Source of the DNA: JAJDYQ01 sp965214035
GTDB lineage: Bacteria; Pseudomonadota; Gammaproteobacteria; JAJDYQ01
Reading direction: 5' to 3'
DNA: 64,000 nt
Assembly (NCBI GenBank): GCA_965214035.1
Contig: OZ243932.1
Location: 310,001-374,000, forward strand
In this document: in pieces, positions 44,608 to 53,944 of the stretch
Layout: each line of letters begins with the position of its first letter
Numbering within the stretch: the first letter of the stretch is position 1
Program-made: the position numbers and the translations under genes
The notes under the pieces: generated by a model
What the model was told of the DNA's origin: nothing
Seen by the model: the letters and a program-made list of their open reading frames with translations, nothing else
Databases searched by the model: none

Positions 44608-47433
44608 TTATAGTCGCTCGATTCTTTTCTTTTGTTCATTTAGATTTTCCAGAGCAGTTTCGGCATTGACCAGTTTCTCACGTTCCTTGTTGACCACGGC
44701 TTCCGGTGCCTTGTTGAGAAAGCTGTTATTGGTCAGTTTACCATTGATCCGCTTGACTTCATCTTCCAGCCTGTTGATTTCTTTTTGCAGGCGCACCAGT
44801 TCGGCATCCCTATCAATCAATCCCGCAAGTGGAATAAGGATTTTCATCGTTCCGACCAGAGCGATGGCAGCCTCCGGCGCATCATCTTCATCATTGATAA
44901 TGTTGATGCTTTCTGCCTTGGTGAGAAAGTTAATATAGGGTCGTGCGGTTTTCAGACGCACCCTGTCGCTATCAGAGGTATTGGCAAGCAGGATGGATAC
45001 AGCTTTGCCGGGTGCGATGTCCATTTCAGACTTGATACGACGTACTCCGAGAATAAAATCCTGAGTCCACTGTATTTCTCTGGTGGCCTTCATATTAATG
45101 AGTGACTCATCGTAGCGGGGATAGCGCTGCAGCATAATGGTGTCCCCATTGATGCCGGCTATCGGAGCAATGGTTTGCCATATCTCCTCTGTAATATAGG
45201 GTATGACGGGATGGGCCAGACGCAGGACAGACTCCAATGTGGTAATCATTGTTCTGCGTGTGCCATGTTTTTGTGCATCGTCAACAGTATCGTCATTGAG
45301 TATGGTTTTAGAGAGTTCCAGATACCAGGCACAGTACTCATTCCATGTAAACTCGTAAACCGCCTGCGCCATATGATCGAAACGATAACTATTGATTGCA
45401 TCAGTCATGCTCCTGATGGTTTCCTGTAGTCGTGAAGTAATCCATTGATCAGCCGTGGATAATTTCACCTGACTGTCTGGATCATGATTTGGGCCCTCGG
45501 CATTCATCAATACATAACGTGCAGCATTCCAGAGTTTGTTGCAGAAATTGCGATAGCCCTCTATACGCGACATGTCAAACTTAATATCACGACCGGCTGA
45601 GGCCATGGCGGCAAAGGTAAAGCGCAGGGCATCAGTTCCAAATGCCTGGATGCCGTCGGGAAATTCCTGGCGGGTTTGTTTTTCAATTTTCTTTGCCAGA
45701 TGAGGTTGCATCATGCCGGTGGTACGTTTTTGCACCAGTGATTCAAGATCAATGCCGTCAATCAGATCGATTGGGTCAAGTACATTGCCTTTGGACTTGG
45801 CCATTTTATCCCCGTGCGAATCGCGCACCAGACCATGGATGTAGATTTCTCGGAAAGGTGGCTTACCATCCATGAACTTCAGGCCCATCATCATCATGCG
45901 CGCGACCCAGAAAAAGATAATATCGAAGCCTGTGACCAGTACCGAAGTAGGGTAAAAGGTTTTCAGACGCTCAGTATTATCGGGCCAGCCCAGAGTGGAA
46001 AAAGGCCATAGAGCCGAGCTGAACCAGGTATCCAATACATCCTCGTCCTGATGGAGTTCATGGCTGTCAGCCAGATTGTGCTGGTTACGAATAGCCTGCT
46101 CGGAGTGACCGACATAGACATTGCCGGCTTTATCATACCAGGCTGGAATACGATGCCCCCACCAGATTTGGCGACTGATGCACCAATCCTGAATATCCCG
46201 CATCCAACTGAAATAAGTATTTTTCCAGCCATCCGGGATAAATCGCACTGTGCCGTCCTCGACTGCCCTGACTGCCGGTTCTGCCAGAGGACTGACTCTG
46301 ACATACCACTGCCGGGTAAGCAAAGGCTCAATCACGGTACCGGAACGATCACCACGTGGAACCATCAATTTATGTTCCCTGACTTGCTCCAGCAGGTTCT
46401 GTGTCTTCAAGTCAGCCACGATCTGCTTCCGGGCCTGATAGCGGTCCATGCCGACATAGGCGGCCGGAATCAGATCTTTTTCAGATTCTTCATTGGTGCG
46501 GATTGCGGCATTGACTGTGAATATATTGATCAGGCCGCCATGGACCTGATCATTGATAGCGATTTCATCACGGTGTCTCTGCCAGATGGCATAATCATTG
46601 AAATCATGTGCGGGAGTTACCTTGATGCAGCCGGTGCCGAACTCAATATCGACATGCTCATCAGCGATCACCGGAATTTTTCGGCCGGTTAGTGGCAGCT
46701 CCAGCAACTCACCAGCCATATGTCTGAAGCGGGCATCTGCCGGGTTCACTGCGACTGCGCAATCGCCCAGCATGGTTTCCGGGCGGGTGGTAGCCACAAC
46801 CAGATGACCGGTGCCATTTGCCAGTGGGTACCTGATGTACCACATGTGCCCGTCTTCTTCTTCGGAAATTACTTCCAGATCCGATATGGCGGTATGCAGG
46901 ACGGGGTCCCAATTCACCAGACGCCTGCCGCGATAGATTAGCCCTTCCTCATACAGCCGGATAAAAGCTTCCCGGACAGTCTCGGACAAATCCTCATCCA
47001 TGGTGAAGCGTTCATGCTCCCAGTCCAGCGAAGAACCAATGCGGCGAAGCTGACGGGTGATATTGCCTCCAGACTCTTCACGCCACTCCCGGATCCGCTC
47101 GATAAACTTTTCACGTCCGAGCGTATGCCGGGTTTCACCCTCTTTTTCCAGACGGCGTTCCACTACCATCTGCGTAGCGATGCCGGCATGATCAGTGCCC
47201 GGTTGCCAGAGTGTCGGCCTGCCTGTCATCCGTTGATAGCGCGTCAGGGTATCCATGATAGTGTTGTTGAAACCATGTCCCATGTGCAGACTGCCGGTAA
47301 CGTTGGGTGGCGGGATCATGATGCAATAGGGTGGCGTACCCTGATTCCTGATATTGGGACTGAAATAGCCATTCTCTTCCCAGAACCTATACCAGCGTTC
47401 CTCGATTTCCTGCGGGGAATAAGTCTTGTCCAT
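44608..47433 (-). CDS. valS: Valyl-tRNA synthetase
   Basis: Class I synthetase charging tRNA-Val. The 941 residues contain the HIGH-like motif PPNVTGSLHMGHGFNNTI, the CP1 editing domain (TTRPETMLGDCAVAV), the KMSKS-like motif DKMAKSKGNVLDP, the anticodon-binding helices and the C-terminal coiled coil (LVRLQKEINRLEDEVKRINGKL). It converges toward the IS element, with 74 bases between its stop and the right duplication. Confidence 0.98.
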   Translation of the reverse strand: MDKTYSPQEIEERWYRFWEENGYFSPNIRNQGTPPYCIMIPPPNVTGSLHMGHGFNNTIMDTLTRYQRMTGRPTLWQPGTDHAGIATQMVVERRLEKEGETRHTLGREKFIERIREWREESGGNITRQLRRIGSSLDWEHERFTMDEDLSETVREAFIRLYEEGLIYRGRRLVNWDPVLHTAISDLEVISEEEDGHMWYIRYPLANGTGHLVVATTRPETMLGDCAVAVNPADARFRHMAGELLELPLTGRKIPVIADEHVDIEFGTGCIKVTPAHDFNDYAIWQRHRDEIAINDQVHGGLINIFTVNAAIRTNEESEKDLIPAAYVGMDRYQARKQIVADLKTQNLLEQVREHKLMVPRGDRSGTVIEPLLTRQWYVRVSPLAEPAVRAVEDGTVRFIPDGWKNTYFSWMRDIQDWCISRQIWWGHRIPAWYDKAGNVYVGHSEQAIRNQHNLADSHELHQDEDVLDTWFSSALWPFSTLGWPDNTERLKTFYPTSVLVTGFDIIFFWVARMMMMGLKFMDGKPPFREIYIHGLVRDSHGDKMAKSKGNVLDPIDLIDGIDLESLVQKRTTGMMQPHLAKKIEKQTRQEFPDGIQAFGTDALRFTFAAMASAGRDIKFDMSRIEGYRNFCNKLWNAARYVLMNAEGPNHDPDSQVKLSTADQWITSRLQETIRSMTDAINSYRFDHMAQAVYEFTWNEYCAWYLELSKTILNDDTVDDAQKHGTRRTMITTLESVLRLAHPVIPYITEEIWQTIAPIAGINGDTIMLQRYPRYDESLINMKATREIQWTQDFILGVRRIKSEMDIAPGKAVSILLANTSDSDRVRLKTARPYINFLTKAESINIINDEDDAPEAAIALVGTMKILIPLAGLIDRDAELVRLQKEINRLEDEVKRINGKLTNNSFLNKAPEAVVNKEREKLVNAETALENLNEQKKRIERL

Positions 47434-47617
47434 ATCCGTATTCTGCGGGCTACCGTAAAAACAATGGATTGTACAGAAAACAGGGTATCATCTGGTTAAA
47501 TTGTTGTGGTAGTACGAGTACAGTCATTGGCGGTTTTCAATGCTACACGAGCGTCCTGCACACCGGCATATCAACGACAGTCGATGTAGTGGCTTGTACG
47601 GTCTATGATATTCCGGT

Positions 47618-48367
47618 ATGAGTCAGAATGAATCAACGGTAATATGTCAAACCATGTTTCGTCATTCGCATCAAATCTTCCTGCAGTGGTTGGCCATTAT
47701 TCTGGCCGTCCTGTTCGGTTTTTATGTAGTCTGGGATTTGGGCATGATTGCCGTTTTGCTGGAGTACGATAAAAGTTATATCTCATCAATCATCGCGATC
47801 ATTTTTATGATGACCATGGTGGCAGCCGGCTTGCGTGTCGCTTTTCTGTCAAGGGAGATTGACAGGGCGGAAGACATAGTCACTATGCTGCGGGATGTTC
47901 GTGGCAATATGGAACTCAGAGACAATGGCAGGATATTCAGTGCGGGCCAGCAGTTACCCGCCTGTCTGCTGCATGAACAACTCTATAAGCAGCTCATGCG
48001 TCGGCAGCACAGTCACCAGGCTGGAAGTAGCCGTTTGATGCTGGAAAGCATGGAAAAAGATATATCGGCCAGCCATGACTTCGGATGGTTTATGGCCGAT
48101 ATCATGATCAAGCTGGGCCTGTTGGGCACAGTGATCGGCTTTATCGTGATGCTGGGTTCGGTTGCCGTGATTGACAATGCTGATATTACAACCATTCAGA
48201 ATATGCTGGTTGATATGAGTGCCGGTATGCGTATTGCGCTGTTTACCACACTTTCCGGCCTGCTGGCCGGGATGTTACTGGGCTTGCAGTATTATTTTCT
48301 GGATCGCGGTGCCAGACACCTGATGGGACTGATTGGTGACACCATCGAGACCTATCTTGGTGAATAA
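47618..48367 (+). CDS. MotA/TolQ/ExbB-type proton channel protein
   Basis: 249-residue inner-membrane protein. Two hydrophobic helices lie near the N-terminus (WLAIILAVLFGFYVVWDLGM and YISSIIAIIFMMTMVAAGL). Two more form the family core: FMADIMIKLGLLGTVIGFIVMLGSV, with the GLLGTVxGF motif, and MRIALFTTLSGLLAGMLLGL. This TolQ/ExbB/MotA-type pair lines an ion path. It starts a three-gene operon, with the next gene overlapping as TAATG. It is not tolQ, exbB or motA by context, because TolR/ExbD/MotB is replaced by an unusual partner. The role is unknown. Confidence 0.75.
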   Translation: MSQNESTVICQTMFRHSHQIFLQWLAIILAVLFGFYVVWDLGMIAVLLEYDKSYISSIIAIIFMMTMVAAGLRVAFLSREIDRAEDIVTMLRDVRGNMELRDNGRIFSAGQQLPACLLHEQLYKQLMRRQHSHQAGSSRLMLESMEKDISASHDFGWFMADIMIKLGLLGTVIGFIVMLGSVAVIDNADITTIQNMLVDMSAGMRIALFTTLSGLLAGMLLGLQYYFLDRGARHLMGLIGDTIETYLGE

Positions 48368-48975
48368 TGATGAACCGCAGGAGAGGCTATTTTACCGATC
48401 CCTTTACCGACCTGCTGTTCAATGCACTACTGGGCTTTACCATGCTATTCATGGTGACCATCATGTTTGTGAATCCGCTGGCCAGACTGGGTTCGGCCAA
48501 CCTGAAAGCGGAGTACATTATTACCCTGAGCTGGCCGGAAGATGTCGCGGATGATATGGATGTATGGGTGGAAGAACCACATGGGGAAGTCGTATCTTAT
48601 CTGCAAAAGGATGCAGGCTGGTTGCACCTTGACCGGGATGATCGTGGCGAAATCAATGATACGATCATGATTGACGGACAGGAGATAATTCATCGTATCA
48701 ATCAGGAAGTGGTTACCATTCGTGGCATTGTCAGTGGTGAGTATATCGTGAACGCCTATTTTTATGAGGCCAGAAGCGAAAAGCCGATAGAAGTTTCACT
48801 GACCATTGACAAAGTGAACCCGACTTTAAAAACAGTGTTCTTCGACAAGGTCATCATGGACAGGCAGGATATGGAGCATACTTTCATACGTTTCAAACTC
48901 GATGGCAAGGGTGAAATACTGGATCTGAATCGCCTGCCGAAGCGCCTTACGCCATATGCACTGGAGCCATTGTGA
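48367..48975 (+). CDS. Membrane-anchored periplasmic protein, partner of the TolQ-like channel
   Basis: 202 residues with one N-terminal transmembrane helix (about 14-37: LLFNALLGFTMLFMVTIMFV), preceded by a positively charged tail and DPFTD, which resembles the topology of TolR/ExbD/MotB stator partners. The periplasmic part contains DMDVWVEEPHGEVVSY, INQEVVTIRGIVSGEYIVNAYFY, similar to the beta-sandwich pattern of DUF2135-like domains. A peptidoglycan-binding OmpA domain is absent. It overlaps both neighbours, so the three proteins probably form one complex; this is inference. Confidence 0.6.
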   Translation: MMNRRRGYFTDPFTDLLFNALLGFTMLFMVTIMFVNPLARLGSANLKAEYIITLSWPEDVADDMDVWVEEPHGEVVSYLQKDAGWLHLDRDDRGEINDTIMIDGQEIIHRINQEVVTIRGIVSGEYIVNAYFYEARSEKPIEVSLTIDKVNPTLKTVFFDKVIMDRQDMEHTFIRFKLDGKGEILDLNRLPKRLTPYALEPL

Positions 48976-49454
48976 CGATCCTGGCTCTGGCCATAGCCTA
49001 TGTCGCGGTCGTTCTCTTTCTGCTGCTGCTGAGCCTGAAGGTGCCGTACAACGGGCACATAAAAACAGGGATCATATTGATTTGCAGTGCATTCTATGGG
49101 GTGGTCTGGCACATGCTGCCCAGGCTTGAGGGCTGGCCGACAGATCGGTCATTGCCGGATGAATTTCAGCTTGTTTCATATCATATTATACATCCGGACA
49201 AATACAGAAACACGCAGGGAACCATCCATATGTGGGTGATTGATCTGGCTGAGGATGCTGACCGGACCCCCAGGGCCTACAAACTGCCTTACGCCGAGCA
49301 GCTGCACGAAGATATTACTGTAGCGACCGGCAGTGGAGAGGCTCAGAAGGGCAGTCGTATAAAGCGGCAGACGGGAGATGGCACACAGGGAGAACCCTCA
49401 GGCCATATTCGGTTCCAGCCGATGCCGACCAATCGACCGCCGCCGAAGGATTAG
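48972..49454 (+). CDS. Two-helix membrane protein of unknown function
   Basis: 160 residues, start GTG at 48972, overlapping the previous gene by 4 bases. It has two adjacent hydrophobic helices (TILALAIAYVAVVLFLLLLSL and IKTGIILICSAFYGVVWHML), then a hydrophilic domain with LVSYHIIHPDKYRNTQGTIHMWVIDL and a proline/glycine-rich disordered tail. I recognise no family. Co-translation with the TolQ-like and anchored proteins suggests a third component of one machine. Confidence 0.55.
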   Translation: MTILALAIAYVAVVLFLLLLSLKVPYNGHIKTGIILICSAFYGVVWHMLPRLEGWPTDRSLPDEFQLVSYHIIHPDKYRNTQGTIHMWVIDLAEDADRTPRAYKLPYAEQLHEDITVATGSGEAQKGSRIKRQTGDGTQGEPSGHIRFQPMPTNRPPPKD

Positions 49455-49470
49455 GGGCAATCCTATTTTT
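49448..49470. terminator. Short hairpin between the TolQ-like operon and the PP2C gene
   Basis: GGATT (49448-49452) pairs with AATCC (49459-49463), followed by TATTTTT. It overlaps the stop codons of both convergent genes. The 5-bp stem is weak, so termination is possible but not certain. Confidence 0.35.
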
Positions 49471-51334
49471 CGCGAACAATGCGAAAGCCGATATGCGTCA
49501 GTTTTGTGCCGGCGTTATACTTGTCGCGACGGGTATTCGTTACGGCGCTACTGGCATTGCTGAATGAACCACCGCGCACGATCCGTTTGGAGCAGTCGCC
49601 GTCGTACCATGCTGAACCATTGGTTGGTGCGCCGTCATAGTTTGGGCTATAGCAATCCTCGATCCATTCTGCGACATTGCCGGATGTATCGTACAACCCC
49701 CACGGGTTCTGCTCAAAGCTGCCGATAGCTGTGGACTGACGCAGGCTGGCTGAACCGCCGCAGCCAGTGCAATGTGCATTATTGCTGCCAGAGTTCCGGC
49801 CCCACCAATAGGGTGTTGTAGTGCCTGCACGGGCTGTATACTCCCATTGAGCTTCGGTCGGAAGCCTGTATTTATGGCCGGTCTGCCGGCTTAACCAGGA
49901 AACATAATCCTTGGCATCCTGCCAGCTTACCTCGGCCACAGGTCGGGCGCGGGGATTGCCGATCCGCTCCGGTGGACGCTTGCCGGTGGCTCTGGCGAAA
50001 CGTTCATATTCGGCGTAGGTGATTTCATACTGACTGATGGCGAACTCTTTAAGCTCGACCTTATGCTGCGGTCTTTCGTCAAAATTTTGTGAGAGCCCAC
50101 CTGCCCCCATCATAAACTCACCGGCGGGTATGGATACCATAACCGGTCCTTTGGAGCCATCTCTCAGGGAATCGCTGAATGGAGTGACAACATGAGGTTT
50201 TTTCTCCTTCGGTTTGTCGGCAGCTTCGGGTTTGGTCGATATATCAGGCTTGGCAGCAGATATTTCAGGTTCAGGCTTTACCACATCGCTGCTGTCATCG
50301 GATGCCGGTTTGGCCGGCTGTTCGATAGTTGGTGGCTTACTGTCTGTCCGGGTGGCAACGACAGGTTCTGGCCCAGGAAAGATCATACCAAGCTTCATGA
50401 AAAAGTCAGCTGCCACAAAAGCCCCGACAGCTATGGCCAATACCGCGATAGTGGCAACTATCTTTCCAAGGCTGGACGATGGTTTATCATAGTCATCATC
50501 GTCGTCGTACATGGAGTAGGTCGGGCTGGTGGAACCTTGGGCAGGTGGCGATTCATCTGACTCTACAAGGCCGGTTTTAACGCTGACAACCGTAGTGTTA
50601 TCCTGACGTGGGCGCTGTGCGTCTTCAACCGCTTTCAGCAATGCTGCTGAGGTTTTCTTGGAATCAGATGACCAGCCGCACTGCTTGATAAGCTCATCGT
50701 CGATCAAAGTATCCAGGCCATCGCTGGCGACAATCAAACAATCATCAGGCAGCAACCCGAACGGTGTATCCGATACATCAATTTCCGCGATTTCTCCGCC
50801 GGTCAGGGCACTCATCAGCATATTGCGGGACAAAGAAGGGTCGGGCTCGATATATTTGCCCTTGGCGGTCATTCGGTCCAAGAATCCACCATAGCTGTGG
50901 TCGGCATTTAACTTCTTGATTTCATTTTCCCGAATCAGATAGAGATGACTGTCCCCCACACTGGCCCACCAGATTTTGTTATCTGCCAGCAGGACGCCGA
51001 CCATGGTGCAGCCCATGCCAGAGAGAGCTTCTGTCTCCTTGACGGTTTCCTTGAGTGCGCTATTAGCCTTGAGAATGCTGGTGCGCAATATATCCGGTAT
51101 CAGGGTTGTATCATCGACCGGGTAATTAGAGGAAATATGCTTGTTGAATGCCTGAACAGCCATATTACTGGCTACATTGCCCGCCGCATGTCCGCCCATG
51201 CCATCGGCGACGATAACCAGCGCCTGCTGATCATCTTCGGCGCTGCTAAGGTGAGTAATCAGGAAAGCATCTTCCTGATAATCTCTGGCGCCGTCTATCT
51301 GAGAACCGGCAATGTCATAGTGAAGTAGTGCCAT
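49463..51334 (-). CDS. PP2C-type phosphatase fused through a membrane helix to an FGE-like domain
   Basis: 623 residues from the ATG at 51334; the frame extends to 51511 without domain-like sequence. Residues 1-250 are a PPM/PP2C Ser/Thr phosphatase: ARDYQEDAF, VADGMGGHAAG (42-52), SVGDSHLYLI (125-134), VASDGLDTLI (202-211) and RQDNTTVV (243-250), all metal-binding acids present. A transmembrane helix lies at about 281-302, followed by a Pro/Lys-rich linker. The C-terminal 245 residues are a formylglycine-generating-enzyme-like domain (IPAGEFMMGAG, GLYDTSGNVAEWIEDCY, RIVRGGSF, GFRIVRE). The active-site cysteine pair of real FGE is missing, so it is probably a binding module. It faces the TolQ-like operon and is convergent with it. 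Confidence 0.85.
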   Translation of the reverse strand: MALLHYDIAGSQIDGARDYQEDAFLITHLSSAEDDQQALVIVADGMGGHAAGNVASNMAVQAFNKHISSNYPVDDTTLIPDILRTSILKANSALKETVKETEALSGMGCTMVGVLLADNKIWWASVGDSHLYLIRENEIKKLNADHSYGGFLDRMTAKGKYIEPDPSLSRNMLMSALTGGEIAEIDVSDTPFGLLPDDCLIVASDGLDTLIDDELIKQCGWSSDSKKTSAALLKAVEDAQRPRQDNTTVVSVKTGLVESDESPPAQGSTSPTYSMYDDDDDYDKPSSSLGKIVATIAVLAIAVGAFVAADFFMKLGMIFPGPEPVVATRTDSKPPTIEQPAKPASDDSSDVVKPEPEISAAKPDISTKPEAADKPKEKKPHVVTPFSDSLRDGSKGPVMVSIPAGEFMMGAGGLSQNFDERPQHKVELKEFAISQYEITYAEYERFARATGKRPPERIGNPRARPVAEVSWQDAKDYVSWLSRQTGHKYRLPTEAQWEYTARAGTTTPYWWGRNSGSNNAHCTGCGGSASLRQSTAIGSFEQNPWGLYDTSGNVAEWIEDCYSPNYDGAPTNGSAWYDGDCSKRIVRGGSFSNASSAVTNTRRDKYNAGTKLTHIGFRIVREK

Positions 51335-51543
51335 ATTATTCCAGCAGTGGTTAGTCCACCGGCCTGATTTTATGTTGAAAACCGGTTTAATCGTAACAGG
51401 AAGCGAAAAATATACAAAGCCCTGCAAGGCCGGAAGTGCCGTTATTTTTAGCTGACAGTGATTTTCAACTGCCGGAACAGGAAAGAGGGGCGATTTGCGC
51501 ATACAATACACACTCGATTCAAGATGAAAAATAAAAGGAAGTC

Positions 51544-52836
51544 ATGTCACGAATCATCACGGTAAGGGCCAGAGAAATCCTCGATTCACGCGGCAACCCA
51601 ACGGTAGAGGCCGATGTCATTACAGAAAGGGGCGTATTGGGACGCGCCGCGGTTCCATCCGGTGCCTCGACCGGTTCACGCGAGGCGCTGGAGCTGCGGG
51701 ACGGCGATCTGTCACGCTATCTGGGTCGGGGCGTGCAAAATGCTGTTAAAAATATCAATACCGATATTGCCGGAGCGATAAAAGGTATGGACATTGCTGA
51801 TCAGGCGGGTATCGACCGAGGCATGATCGATCTGGACGGAACCGACAACAAAGGGCGTCTGGGGGCGAATACCCTGCTGGCCGTGTCGCTGGCCACAGCC
51901 AAAGCAGCGGCGGCGGAAGCCGGTCTCTGCCTGTTCCGCTACCTGCAACCGGAGGGGCCGTATCAGCTACCAGTGCCTATGATGAATATCATCAACGGTG
52001 GTGAACATGCAGACAACAGCGTTGATCTTCAGGAATTTATGATTATTCCTGCTGGTGCTCCCGATTTTACAGAAGCCCTGCGCTATGGTGCCGAAGTATT
52101 CCATGCGTTGAGAAGTGTCCTCAAAGGCAGAGGCATGAACACTGCCGTTGGTGATGAGGGGGGCTTTGCGCCGGATCTCTCATGTAACGAAGAAGCCATT
52201 GATGTGATCCTGCAGGCCATTGACAGGGCCGGCTACAGGGCCGGTACGGACATCTGGCTGGGGCTGGATGTTGCCAGCTCGGAATTTCATGCAAACGGTA
52301 CCTATACACTGGACTCCGAGGATCGCCGATTTAATGCGGCAGGTTTTGTCGACTATCTGTACTCCTGGGTCCAACAATATCCGATTATATCCATTGAAGA
52401 TGGCATGGCCGAAGACGACTGGGAGGGCTGGAAATACCTTACCGAACGACTGGCCGATAGAGTGCAGTTGGTAGGTGATGACCTTTTTGTAACCAATGCC
52501 GGCATACTGAAACAAGGTATTGACAGGCAGATTGCCAACTCGATACTGGTTAAAGTCAATCAGATTGGCACTCTGACTGAAACCCTCGATGCCATTCAGA
52601 TGGCTACTCTGGCCAACTACACTGCGGTGATTTCTCACCGATCCGGAGAGACCGAGGACGTGACCATTGCCGACATTGCCGTCGGCACATCGGCGACCCA
52701 GATCAAGACCGGTTCGCTGTCACGCTCGGACCGCACCGCCAAATACAACCGGCTGCTCCGCATCCAGGAAGAACTTGGAACCGAGGCATCCTATCCGGGC
52801 GCAGCCGCATTTAATATAACCCCTGCAGGTTCATGA
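51544..52836 (+). CDS. eno: Enolase
   Basis: Interconverts 2-phosphoglycerate and phosphoenolpyruvate and is part of the RNA degradosome in many gammaproteobacteria. The 430 residues include REILDSRGNPTVEADV, PMMNIINGGEHADNSVDLQEFMI, GDEGGFAP, the metal ligands in SIEDGMAEDDWEGW and VGDDLFVTN, the catalytic lysine in ILVKVNQIGTLTE and the signature ISHRSGETED. It starts the eno-ftsB-ispD-ispF cluster. Confidence 0.98.
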   Translation: MSRIITVRAREILDSRGNPTVEADVITERGVLGRAAVPSGASTGSREALELRDGDLSRYLGRGVQNAVKNINTDIAGAIKGMDIADQAGIDRGMIDLDGTDNKGRLGANTLLAVSLATAKAAAAEAGLCLFRYLQPEGPYQLPVPMMNIINGGEHADNSVDLQEFMIIPAGAPDFTEALRYGAEVFHALRSVLKGRGMNTAVGDEGGFAPDLSCNEEAIDVILQAIDRAGYRAGTDIWLGLDVASSEFHANGTYTLDSEDRRFNAAGFVDYLYSWVQQYPIISIEDGMAEDDWEGWKYLTERLADRVQLVGDDLFVTNAGILKQGIDRQIANSILVKVNQIGTLTETLDAIQMATLANYTAVISHRSGETEDVTIADIAVGTSATQIKTGSLSRSDRTAKYNRLLRIQEELGTEASYPGAAAFNITPAGS

Positions 52837-52899
52837 ACTTTCGGTCCTTCAGTGGTGTCGGTTGACACGATATGCACATATTTCGGCTAAAATACCGCT

Positions 52900-53241
52900 A
52901 TGAAACTATACGGTATCTTCCTTCTGATCCTGCTGCTGGTACTGCAATACAAACTCTGGTTTGAAGAAGGGGGATATTTTCATAACCGTGAGCTGCAGAA
53001 ACAACTTGCAGCCGTGCGCATTGAAAACGAACAACTCAGGGAAAAAAACCGTGAACTGGCGCGCAGGATTATTCTGGTCAAGGGAGACATGAACGAAATC
53101 GAATCGCTGGCCAGACAGAACCTCGGCATGATCAAGGAGGATGAACAATTCATGTTTCTGATTGATGAAGATCGGGTCGAAATGCAACAGGAGAAACGGC
53201 AGGATGGGCAACAAGAGGCAGGTCGGCACAATGAACAATAG
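52900..53241 (+). CDS. ftsB: Cell division protein FtsB
   Basis: Small bitopic divisome protein that forms a complex with FtsL and FtsQ. The 113 residues have an N-terminal transmembrane helix (YGIFLLILLLVLQYKLWF), the GGYFHNRELQKQL segment, a coiled coil with NREL repeats (IENEQLREKNRELARRIILVKG), and ESLARQNLGMIKEDEQFM typical of FtsB. The C-terminal Gln-rich tail is longer than usual. It overlaps ispD by 11 bases. Confidence 0.94.
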   Translation: MKLYGIFLLILLLVLQYKLWFEEGGYFHNRELQKQLAAVRIENEQLREKNRELARRIILVKGDMNEIESLARQNLGMIKEDEQFMFLIDEDRVEMQQEKRQDGQQEAGRHNEQ

Positions 53242-53944
53242 GCTCTGGGCCATAGTCCCTGCGGCGGGTATCGGTCGGCGGGTCGGCGGGTCGATTCCGA
53301 AACAATACCTCCCCCTGCATGGTAAGGCGGTCATTGAGTGGACAATAGAACGACTGCTTGGTTTGCCGGATTTGCATGAAGTAGTGGTGGTGGTATCCAG
53401 AGAAGATGAATACTGGCCATCATTATCGATAGCGAACCACCGAACAGTTCGTCGCGCTCCCGGTGGTTCCGAGCGCTGTTATTCAGTACTCAATGGCCTG
53501 TCATTGATCGACCGTGCTGCATCCGTTGATGACTGGGTTATTGTGCATGATGCGGTTCGACCCTGTGTGCGGGTTCGGGATATTGAAAAACTGGTAAGCC
53601 GATGTACAGAACAGGGTGCCGGTGGTATTCTGGCCATGCCGGTACGGGATACCATGAAAAGAGCCGGGACCGGCCCTGTCATTATTGAAACCCTGGACCG
53701 GTCCTCCGTCTGGCATGCGCTGACACCGCAATGCTTTCGCTACGGAGAACTGAAGGTGGTACTACAGCAGGCACTGTCTGATGGCATTGAAATGACTGAT
53801 GAGGCATCGGCGATGGAACATACCGGAATACAGCCGCTACTGGTGGAAGGCCACAGTGACAATATCAAAATTACCCTGCCGCAGGATGTTCAACTTGCGG
53901 CCTATTTTCTGGAACAACAGGACAAGGCCGATTCCAGGCCATGA
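53231..53944 (+). CDS. ispD: 2-C-methyl-D-erythritol 4-phosphate cytidylyltransferase
   Basis: MEP-pathway enzyme joining CTP and MEP. The 237 residues from the ATG at 53231 include IVPAAGIGRRVGGSIPKQYL, the GGSERCYSVLNGL loop, VIVHDAVRPCVR and FRYGELKVVL, TDEASAMEHTG and the C-terminal NIKITLPQD. The frame is open from 53162, but the start within the ftsB end fits the family. It overlaps ispF by 4 bases. Confidence 0.96.
   Translation: MNNRLWAIVPAAGIGRRVGGSIPKQYLPLHGKAVIEWTIERLLGLPDLHEVVVVVSREDEYWPSLSIANHRTVRRAPGGSERCYSVLNGLSLIDRAASVDDWVIVHDAVRPCVRVRDIEKLVSRCTEQGAGGILAMPVRDTMKRAGTGPVIIETLDRSSVWHALTPQCFRYGELKVVLQQALSDGIEMTDEASAMEHTGIQPLLVEGHSDNIKITLPQDVQLAAYFLEQQDKADSRP

Noticed and set aside
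47434..47617. tRNA or small RNA between valS and the TolQ-like gene
   Set aside because: No cloverleaf arms, terminal CCA or T-rich terminator could be made out; recorded as an intergenic region without features.
52862..52893. Promoter TTGACA...TAAAAT upstream of ftsB
   Set aside because: The spacing of 20 bases is too long for a sigma-70 promoter, and ftsB may be transcribed from eno.
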